Source: Chamaelirium japonicum (taxonomy: Eukaryota > Streptophyta > Magnoliopsida > Liliales > Melanthiaceae). From it: a DNA stretch of 64,000 bases. The first letter of the stretch is position 1. Every line of letters begins with the position of its first letter. The position numbers were made by a program, and so were the translations under genes. The stretch lies in assembly GCA_947650365.1 (NCBI GenBank), contig OX393552.1:45285740-45349739 (forward strand), given 5' to 3'. Positions 12,977-23,751 of this stretch are shown one piece after another. Below the pieces are notes generated by a model. That model worked only from the letters and a program-made list of their open reading frames with translations. It did no database searches and was not told the DNA's origin.

Positions 12977-15900
12977 AACATACATAACTAAACTAAGGAA
13001 ATGAATCTTAAGACAAAAGATAAATTGGATAGATCGTTGTTGCAACAACACAAATGTTATAGCCAGTGTAGTCAAGGCATCAAGGTGATGCCTAGACGAT
13101 TTGGTCTGCCTAGGTGAGGCGGTGCCTAGGCGATAAAAATTAAATATATTAAATAAATATAAGTCATATATCTACATAAGTAATTTGTAAAGCAACATGA
13201 CTCTATAAAACCAAACGAGTCTAAGAAAACTCAATTTGAACCTGACTAATTTAAAAAAAAAAAAAAACCAATTACAAAACTAGGCACCCAGGCGGTGGCC
13301 TAGGCGGCCACCTAGACTTCACCGCCCGCCTAGCCATGGCCTAGGCGGTCGGGGGTCCAAAACGCCTAGGCGATGGCCTAGGTGGAGCCTAGGCGACGCC
13401 TTGACTACACTGGTTGTAGCCTTGTAGGTTTGAATTACAGCTCTAAATAAGCCATTTAAAATATATTAAATCTTCAAATATGTATAATTCAAATTCAATA
13501 ACCAGTTATAAGCTATCAAATGTGATATTATAACAAACAAAAAATAAATAGTGAATGATTGAATGTGTTATTTCATCCGTGTGCTTGTGCACATGCTTCT
13601 AAATCAGTATTAAATATGCAAATCGAGAAAGAAAAGAAAATTCATTGTATCATGTAATAGTTGAAATAATATCAAAGTCATCAAATCAAACCCACAATTG
13701 CTCATATGGTCCTACCTAAGAACTATAACAAATAATTTTGAATGGAAATAATATTCAATGATTTCAATCAATGTGCCAATATTCAGACTACTGTAATCAT
13801 GAATCAAATCTACTTAATAATTTAATCATATTGCCAAAAATATCAATTGCAAGCACATAATTGCACATGGTTCAACTAGGCGCGCCTTTTTTGCACCTGG
13901 AGCCTAGAGCCTAGGCGCACGCCTTACACCTAAGCGCGCGCCTTTCTAACAGAGCCTGGCCTTGTGCTTTTTGAGGCGCAGGGGGTGAGCCTAGTTGAGC
14001 CTGAGCCTAGGCGTGCGCCTTTAATAACACTGATGAGTTAGGTGTGATTTTGTGAACGATTAGTGGGGCATTTATAGGGTAAGAGGGAACCAAAGGAATC
14101 AAATGCACAAATGCTACATCCAAGAAACATATCATGGATTCTCATGGTTGAGTAGGTGGGGAAAAGGCTTCAAACCCAGCTGGGAATGGATTGAAAATGG
14201 GCTTGAATGGTCTAAACATAGGCCCAACACACATTGGGAGAAATGATGCCCGAGACCGAGTTTGAATCAACCGCATCGGAAAATCATATTGGTCCACATC
14301 GATCGGTATGGGATGATATAGAACCAACTAGACAGATACGGGCCCAGCATTGGTACCGAAGGGGCGTCGGTCTCCAAAAAACAAGTCGTATCGGCCTGTA
14401 TAACTAGGTATCGCTCGAGTTCTGAAATCATGATGTGAAGGTAGCATGTTCAATGCACTCTACCACAACTACGTTAATTACAAAAGACTGATCGCATAAA
14501 AATTTGTGAAACTTATATCTAGATACAAGAAACAAATGCAAGTAATCTCAAACACATGGTCAGATGGAGAGCAGCCAGCCTAGGTTGATCAATAGCCATA
14601 CCCATAATCAACAAGCCCCATCTTAACTATTAGGGATTGGCTTACAGCAATCTTCAGTGGGTCAATACAAATCAATAGAAGGGAGACAGGGAAGTTTTTC
14701 AAGTACTAGCTTTTGCACAAAACCAATTCTGAGCTTTCAGATATTAGACCACTTCTCCTCCCGAGGAAAGAAAAAATGCAAGACTTACAAATTCTTTTCA
14801 ATCAATTTCCCAACAACGAGTTATGTGATGAAAAAGAAGCATGTGCTTAGAGGTAGCAATTTTTGACCTGAATCACCTGACCCACAACCACAAAAGCCAG
14901 CTAAGAAACAGATACGGATAACCATATTTCATACAAGAACTAAGTTTAGATCAGGAACTCATGACCTGCACATTAAATGAGCCCTGTATGAGTGACACTG
15001 TATGACCTGTTTGGTCATTATTATAGTTAAATTATGGTATACTTGCAATCATCCCAAACACATGCGTATGCACTAAAACTAGTAAATAGGAGAAGAAACA
15101 TGCTAAAAGTCAACCCGAATCAGCTGTGATCATACAGGCCAAGAGGATCAGGTGGATGTTAAAGGATTACAATAGTTTGCAAGTGGGTTGTAGATTGGAA
15201 TCATTGGATGTCTATCAACTAGTCTCACCAACTAGCAATACGAACGACAAAGTTCAACCCAAACGTGGGTCGGGTCATGTATGGGTTGAACCCGCACACC
15301 CCACACCTCTAAGTACAAGAAGGATGACCCAATCTAAATACAACCTCAAAAGATCTGTGTAAGGTTCCTAAGAGATAACAATGCAATGATTCCAAAGTGT
15401 GCCATGTATTTGTAGTCTGTCAGTTGGTTCCCAAAATTACCTGTCGATAACCAACAACTATTGACTCCTTAAGTAGACACATGTACAGATAGAGAGAGAG
15501 CAATTCAGTACCACCTGTGGCTGGTGACCCTAAATGTTTTAGCAGTCCAAAACAATCAGGAACACAAACACATTTATATTTCAAGAAAATTACGCTTCGT
15601 AGAAGATTGATGCCAAATGATTGGATCAGACAGATTGTTTACCAGAGTATGAAGAATCGAGGAGCAATTTTCATCATCTTCCACATTCACCATAGTGTTT
15701 ACAGGAAACTAGTGATACATCAAGTCTGAGTGGCTCTAACAGAATACGACACTTTCCAACTATCACCACATATACACATAATGTGCTGGTGTGTATGTGT
15801 TCGTGCATGTGTGCATGGGTCTGGAAATGTGACAGTATGGAGAAATGAAGACGAAAAGAGGCATGGACAGCCATACACATGAATATATAAGAGAAGAATG

Positions 15901-18900
15901 AGTCAGATAAGTCACCTTTGTTCACGGTCCTTTTCTAAACTATTTTCAAATTAGCATAACATATAGAAAGATAATATGTTGGGGTGTATGTGTCAATGTT
16001 GTCAGAACCAAACCGGTTTGTGTACCGGTCCGGTTCGGCCGGTCCGGTTCACCGGCCCAACAAACACAGTCAAACCCAGAGAGAGTGAGAGAGCATTTGT
16101 GCACCCAAAAAAAAAAAACGGTTCGTTTATACCTAAAACCACCCGGCCCGACGGTTCAATACCGGTTCGTTTTCCAACACCGGTTAATATCGCATACAGA
16201 CCGGTTTCTCTACCAGTTCGCCAGTTCCCGGGGCCCGGTCCGGCCGGTCCGGTTTTAATAACATTGGTATGTGTGTGTCCGTGTTTGTGCATGTGTCTGG
16301 AAGAAAGACTGTGTAGGAGATCTATAGCCTATAGGTTAAAAGAGGCGTGGACAAGCATATACATGAATAGCTACGAGAAGAATGAATTGGATAGGATATC
16401 TCACCTCCTTTGTTCATAGTCTTTTTTTCTTGATTCCAGTTTAACCGCATTCCGGGGGCCTGCAGATTGATTTTCTGCTGATCTGTCAGGAGAATACACT
16501 TCTGGACTGATATCATCAGCATGGAACTTCTTCAGACCCTTATCTGCAGGCAGATCTTTACTCTTGTGAAAGGAATCAATTCTACGATGTCCATCTTCCC
16601 TGAAATTTTGAACACAAGGTTAATAGTACCAAATATAACTTAGAAAGGAAAATTAAAAGTTCAGCTTAATGGGCAATATAGAATCCAACCTAGCACGAAC
16701 GGTTTCTTCTTCCTCCCTATTAGTTTCTGGGCTGTCATGACGAGGCACCCGTTCCCTAGCATGCCTAACAGGACTCCCAGACATGCTACGAGACCTTCAC
16801 ATGACGACAAAAATAATCACAAATACATGTGGTGGGAAGGCCGGCAAGTACTAAAATTTCAACACCATTTTGATGACAGATGCCTACCTCCTATTTCTCC
16901 TAGAATTTGCTAGCCGTGCACGATTCAGAGACTCTGACCGAGTTGGAGATTTTTCAGATGGTACAACAGGAACTCTATTGCGGATGTCACTTTGATCCCT
17001 CAAATCGCGTTGGGGAGACCTTAAAGAAGTTGGCAATCGGCGTGATACAGAGTCTGAAAACTTGCGCCTCGAATCAGGTTCAGCCACCTCTCTATCCAAG
17101 GCATAGTGACGAGGTGATCTCTTTTCATGTGTCCTGTAAGAGATTGCAATTAGGCAGGTATATGTATGCACCACATAAGTTATATTTTTTTTCTATTTTT
17201 GATAAAATGCCAAAAGGAAGACAGCCATTAGACCAAAGTACAATTAAGACTAACCTGTAGGCATATGAATCTCGATACCGTTTGGATTCAACACCATTAG
17301 TACGGCTATCACGTTCCCTACTCAAACTCCTGCGAGTTCGATATGATGGGCTACGGCTCCTATATGGACTGCGACTCCTGCACATATACTACTAGATTTA
17401 ATATGCAATTTCCTACAGCAATGTTAACACAGCACATTAAAACAGAGAACCAATATCTTTCGACGACAAGACCTTTGTCTTTGTTGTGGAGACAATTGAG
17501 AATCTGAGGCAAGACCTCTAGGTGAATGAACAGGTGACCGCCTTCGGTGACCAGGAGACCTACGTTGAGGTGATTTTCTCCTCAAGGGAGACGGGGACCT
17601 GCGCCAGATAGGGCCCCTGCGCCGGTTGGGAGAAGGTGATCTCCGACGAACTGGAGACCTACGACGTGATGGAGAAGATCTTCGGTGCAATGGGGAAGGA
17701 GATCTACGACGCAAAAATGATGATGCTGTCCGATAAGCATGAGGAGATCTCCGTCGAAAGGGAGAGGGAGATCTATGCCGTACACGTGAAGCTGATCTTC
17801 GCCTGCTTCTTCTTGAAGGAGACCGAGCGTTCCGGGGTGAATGTCGGTGATGAGGAGAAATGGAACGACGAGGTGGAGACCTGGACCTCTTTACCGGAGA
17901 AACAGATCGTTTTGCTGGAGATCTATGCCGCCCCTCAGAGGAAATTGAACACCTTTGGGACTGAGATGATACAGATACACTCCTTGATTTATGTCCTTCC
18001 CTGTCAAAAGGCGAGAATGGTCAATTTAAGTTCAAAGAAATAATCCTTAAAAGAGATAGCAGCTATGTGCACACAAGAGACTTGTATCGAAGTTAAACTA
18101 ATACACTAAAAAATTTTGAATAAATTATCCGCAAGGCGGCTAAGAACAGCTGTTTACAAGATGAACTGATGGAAAGTAAGCATGAAATGCAGGTACTATA
18201 CAGGCAGGCCAAGGACCTTCGAGAATCACATTGCAGTGTATCCTTATCAATTAAGCAAAAACCAAATACTTTGTTCTCCGCAACTATTTATTTAAGTTTT
18301 CAAAATCATTTTCTATAACCACACAGGCAAACAAAATGAAATGTTAGTGTTAAAATGTCAACACCATTAAATTCAACAGGCCATCCCTAAAGCAGTTGGA
18401 TGTACCAAATGAAGCCAAATGTAAAAGACCTTAAGTTGTATATGTCAGGTCCATGGCAAGATGGAAAACAAATACTTGAAATACATAAAAATATTTCAAC
18501 AAAAATCCTAATTCGCTAACAAAACCTATTCCTAGCTCCCTAACTAATGCTATCTCCAGTAGGAATTTTATCTTGAGTAAGGCTTCTATTCCTAGTTTTA
18601 TTGAGTAGGGTGTCATTAAGGAATATAAATCTTAATTAATTTAGAAACCTTAGGAAATAAATAAATGATTCTTTCATATTGTGTCTTGACTTGCGTTAGA
18701 TATCCAAATAATAAATATATGGCATGTGTCATGGCAAAGGGAAAAATACAGAGTTTTATAAAGGGCTGGAGGATGATAAATCACAAGTTTCTATATAAAG
18801 GAAAGTCAAGGCTTGGAAGAATATAAGATGAGTACTCTGAGTAACTCCTGGATTTCGAAAATGACTTGCTGCTTGACCGAGTTGCTGAAGGCATATTCCT

Positions 18901-19014
18901 GCAAAAATAAGCCAATACCCACATTTATTAAAACTCATAATACCAACATTACTAAGAAAAGAGAAGAAACATCAAACCAAACTAGAGGGGAGAGAGAGAG
19001 AGAGAGAGAGAGAA

Positions 19015-19047
<33 letters not shown>

Positions 19048-22000
19048 AGAGGGGGGGGGGTTACCGATGAGGGGTCTGGGAATGATGTTTACGTGGAGAC
19101 TTGGATGAATGTGGAGAATCAGAGTACCTAAAGAAAGAGAATTGATTTAGTTTATGGAAACCACCAATATAAAAAGAAAAAACATTCACTAGAATTGGAT
19201 AAAATATCATCCCACTCACTTACGAAAATATATAGAATAGAAAAGACATCTAATTATCATATTGACTTACAATCAATCAAAGTCATTAACCTTTAGCTCA
19301 ACGAAAACCAGTAGCAAAAAAAAAACGATTGAATAGAAAAGGCATCTAATTCTTGTTTTGGCGTACATCCAATAAAATAAACCAAAACTGCTGAAAATCA
19401 CTGGAAAAATATGCGACAATTAGTGATGGAATGCATGCTGAAGATGAAAAACTATTGAACAACTCAAGCAACAAAAAGTTCAAATACATAAAACAAGATG
19501 ACTCGGGCGTGCTAACTTGATAATAGCGTGCCAAATAGATCTGAACACATGAATAAAAACTGATAGTTCACTCCAAATGGAGCATCACTCAACTCGCACA
19601 ATAAGAAAAAGCACCCATGGAAATCGAGAAAAAATAAACAATCAGACGTTTATCTCGACTCTATAGACAAACGCATGCTGGTACACACAAGCACAGGCAC
19701 AAAATTCACGCGATGCCCTAGCAAGCGCAACACACTGAAACAACAATTGCAGAAGCAGACCCAACAGAAAAATGGAAAAAACAGTAAACTAAATGAGAAA
19801 GTTAACAACATTTTCGTAGAAATTCAGTAAATAAAAGATAATAAAAGCATGTTGGATAAAAGATTCTGAAACGTACTTCAAACTAATGTCAACAAGGAAA
19901 AAAAAAACATTAGATGACAGCCTACCTAATGAAAGCAAACATGAATTTACAGGTGAACAAATTCCAAGATGTTCAAATGCAATGATTTTTATCATCAGTA
20001 CCACTTGTCTGCAACTACTTAGAAATAAAGTAGATAGGAGATAAATAAACACATCCGTACCAAACCCCTACAAGATCAAGATGTTCATTGACAATACAAA
20101 GCATCAGTCAGCTATTACTATACCCCAACCCAAACATAGATCTGATCGTTTAATATCAAATAGTAGCATGTTCATCAATAACATGACAAACTAGACAGAA
20201 AAACAAAGCACGCTGATGCCTTTCCAGCAATCAGAAATGCAACTCACAATTATAATATGAGAAGTCAGGGAAGTTTAATGAATTACATGTGAAATTAGAA
20301 CCTGCTTACTAGGGGCCAAGTTAATGCCATTTATTCAATGAACAACCACATAAACTTTAACTTATCAGACTCGTCCACTTTAGCAAGGCTTGACTACTGA
20401 TATCTCAACTAACCCATCACCCAATAGTGCAAAAGGTAGAAACAATGGACCCACTTTGGGCTCGAATTAATCCATCCAAGAATACGCACCGACCCACTAG
20501 CAAGTTAAGTGGGTCGGTGTGCATTCCCGGAGTGGGTCCATTGCCCGAATGGTTTCAGCCTTTTAGGACACCCACCACCGAGTGGGTCGGTGTGCATTCC
20601 CGGAGAGATTAGTCTGAGCTCGAAGTGGGTCCACTACCCGAAAGGTTTCGGGATACCCGTCAATGTCAAAAAAAAAAAAAAACAATCCTTTTGCACTACT
20701 GGGTGATGGGTGAGTTGAGATATCAATAGTCAAGCCTTGCTTGGGTCAAAAGTAGGAAGAAACAAACCCACCAGGGGATAGGAGAGTTGACAAGCAACTG
20801 ATGCTACGGTGAGGAGGTTGTGTGTTCGACTCCCCACCACCTAGATTTACCTAAGAGTTAGGTGGAAAATTACGAGTGGGTCGGGCTTCACTTCCGGAGG
20901 GATTAGTCCGAGCCCGAAGTGGGCCGTTGCCCAAAAGGGTTTGGGACACCCACCGATCTCAGAAAAAAAAAAAAAAAGATAAGAAACAAAAATTAGTCTA
21001 GAGAAAAGGCAGATAACTCAGTAGCTCATATTTTACTACCTTGTTCAAAGCATAAATACTTGGCAAAGGCTAAAAAATAGAGATTAAAATGTTGGACAGA
21101 TCCGGTACAGATATAAAAGTTGTAAAACTGTTATCAGGAAATTGATATGTGTGATTACCAAACCATTCCTACAGTTCACATTCTTTCGCACATTAACATA
21201 TGCAGGTACGGTTAGCATAATTTAACAAAATTGTTGTATGTTCGCACAGATTATCCAGCAGGGTATGACGAATACTGTTAAAAATTTTACTATAGCTTCA
21301 CAATCTGTCTTAAAGTCCAAATGTCAGAGTAACCAAACATCTAACAAGTCTTATCCCATCTACATGATGTCAGTAATATCCTATTAAGATTCACCATCAT
21401 TTGCTAATGATTTACGATTTACGAAAGGACCTCAACCTGACAACAAAACTTTGAATTGTTGAATTTTATGAAGGCAACTTTCCAGTGATCAATGAAGCTT
21501 ACTCCATAATAGACTCGTAATTGTTTTAGTAAATGGAAGACCAAGGACAGATTATTATACGATACCATCCATATCGCGTGGTATATGCCGTAATGTAGCA
21601 TGGTATTGGACCAAACTAAGTTGACTCAGTGTTGTTATCTCTATTTCAAAGGTTACTTAGGGAACTTAACGTTTTATGGCCTCCAAAATCCATATGAAGC
21701 TCATAACCATCCAAAATTAATTTATGTTCTATGAAATACCCAACCTAGTTAACTACCGATCAGACCAAAAATCTACTATCTTCAACTCCCTTCATACCAA
21801 GTAAGCCATGTGTTTAATGCAGCCAGTAATTGGATCCTTAAGAAAGGAGGAATCGTCTTTGCTCAATGCACTCAAATCCTCATCCAACAAGCATTGTTTA
21901 TAGAATCGTGTAAGCACGCGTTCCCTCATCGAGTGATCAATTGTCCTTTGGTCTCTTAATTATCTTGACCATTGTACTTAAGTTTTCAATGCTCAGGTGC

Positions 22001-23693
22001 ATGTAGACGTTGTTTCAGATCTTTCAAGCATTGCCAACTAGATCTTCAAATTAGGGACAGTGCTTCATAAGGTACAGATATATCGCACATAGCTCTTATA
22101 GGGCTAGGGTATTGCTTCAAGTGTTTTTTTTTTCCTTATTTACATTAGTAAATCTTTTTTTGCTTGCAGAATTGTGATACGCGACATACACTACTAATGG
22201 CAAGTTCAGGTTTTCAAGGCCAAATAAGTAATGGGTTAGTGGGTCAGGAGATAGCACAAGAGAGTACGGTTTTGTGTAGTTAATTGTGACCAATCTCTTT
22301 CATGTTGTTGGTTTTTCTAACTTAAAACTGAAAATTGGATAGATTTGTTGGCATTTATAGTCATCTGTTATGGATTCTGTCATGCATGGACCCATTTTCC
22401 TTTCTTGACATAATATTAAACCATATGTTAACCACCTTCAAGGTGCAGGATTCATTAAATTGCAAAATCAGGCCTTAAGCTTTAGATTTAGAAGAATTTA
22501 AAGCATCACATGCTATGTACAAATTTCCACGGAAGTTTTTGGAGTTTTTGCAAAGAAATCATGTGATTGTATACTAAAACTAATGTTAGATGTAAAAGTT
22601 TGATGAATAGGCTCTTTGTGTAAGTTTTGGCACTACATTGATATAGGTGCAAAAACTCACTAGAAGCCCAGCAAATGGGAAGAACGGTGAAGAGGATAAA
22701 GGGTAACAAATTAATATATATGTGATGATATTCATGGGATTAATTCTATTGTGATATTAATTTCATTGATTGATTCTTCCATATTAGTGAATTGAGTGGT
22801 ATGGCATCATGCAACCAAACACTGCCTATATATCTTCGTTCTTTCGTTAATTTTGCACAATAGATTAATTGAATATCTATCTAATTTTAAAATTGTGTAT
22901 ATCTAAAAAATAACTATATTTTTTGGAAGAAATTGGTGTAAAGTCCCTGAAATAGATCTCATTTAACGTTAAGGACGGCTAATGCTTGTAGTTAGCGATA
23001 AGTCTCGTTGATTAGAGTTTGATAAGTTACGTAGTGTCACAGGGGCCTATCCTTAGTCAGTTTTTTAAAATCGGACCGGATCGGTCGGTTGAACCGATTT
23101 GGACTGGAACCAAGAGATAACTCGGTTCAAAATGTCAACCAGTCGGTTCTATGATAAAACCATTTGAGAAAAATTTTATAATAATAATTAGATAAGCTTT
23201 GTATCTCCTAGGCTTCGAGCATGAATACAGGCTATGAAGCACCGACACTCTCGAGGCCTCAACGTGTCCGTGTCCGTGTCCGACACGTGTCGGACACCCA
23301 CACTCGTCCGACACTCTCCGACACATATCGGACACACCAAAAAACATGTCTTCTATGAAAAAAGGTTGTCCGACACATGTCGGAACGTGTCGGATGCGTG
23401 TCGGATATTACCGGAGAGGCTTTTTTCTCATTTGAAGATGTTGGGGTTCTTGAGATTGCGAATCTTTCCATCAATGAGCCGGATATGGAGGCCGTGATCT
23501 TCACGTCGATGGTAATGATGTGGTAACACTTGACGTTGGCCTTGATGGATGATGATTTTATGCGTATTCTATTTGTTTTTTTGTGTTTTGAATGTTTGAA
23601 AACTATACACTTCAATCATTTATGATGTTTGTTGGAGATTTTTTTTTGTTAACTATTAGCATTATGTTTGATTATAAATCATAATATAAGACT

Positions 23694-23751
<58 letters not shown>

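Larger units (their letters stand above)
12640..14032. mobile_element. hAT-type MITE, AGGCGC motif family (interrupted)
   Basis: Ends CAATGTTCTGAAAGGC and GCCTTTAATAACACTG are related inverted ends. Flanks GTGAGTTA (12632-12639) and ATGAGTTA (14033-14040) are an 8-bp duplication with one mismatch. The outer 150 bp on each side is built of AGGCGC, CCTAGGCGC and GCGCGCCTTT motifs in opposite orientation. The middle is taken up by two (AT)n tracts with a foldback element and by a second hAT MITE. Confidence 0.75.
12430..14431. mobile_element. Outer MITE with 9-bp duplication (Mutator-like), GGTATCG motif
   Basis: Flanked by a perfect 9-bp duplication GATGTGAAG (12421-12429, 14432-14440), the size typical of Mutator-like elements. 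The two ends are rich in CGGTATC / GATACC motifs (12450-12500, 14280-14410), with only weak terminal similarity (GGTTTTAAATC against GATTTCAGAAC). About 600 bp is its own sequence. The rest is later insertions at 12640-14032. The superfamily is inferred from the duplication length. Confidence 0.65.
15787..16420. repeat. Local tandem duplication of the exon 12 donor region
   Basis: The segment 15787-15930 (TGTGTATGTGTTCGTGCATG, GAAAAGAGGCATGGACAG, GAGAAGAATGAG) matches 16267-16420 (TGTGTCCGTGTTTGTGCATG, AAAAGAGGCGTGGACAAG, GAGAAGAATGAA). After removing the MITE between them, the period is about 205 bp. Each copy ends in a GTGA splice donor of the SRRM1-like gene. Confidence 0.8.

Noticed and set aside
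12809-12991. Short frames across the foldback element and AT-repeat
   Set aside because: Arise from the palindrome and (AT)n. No coding evidence.
17636-18043. 135-codon plus-strand frame
   Set aside because: Antisense of RS exon 8, whose phase and splice sites fit the gene.
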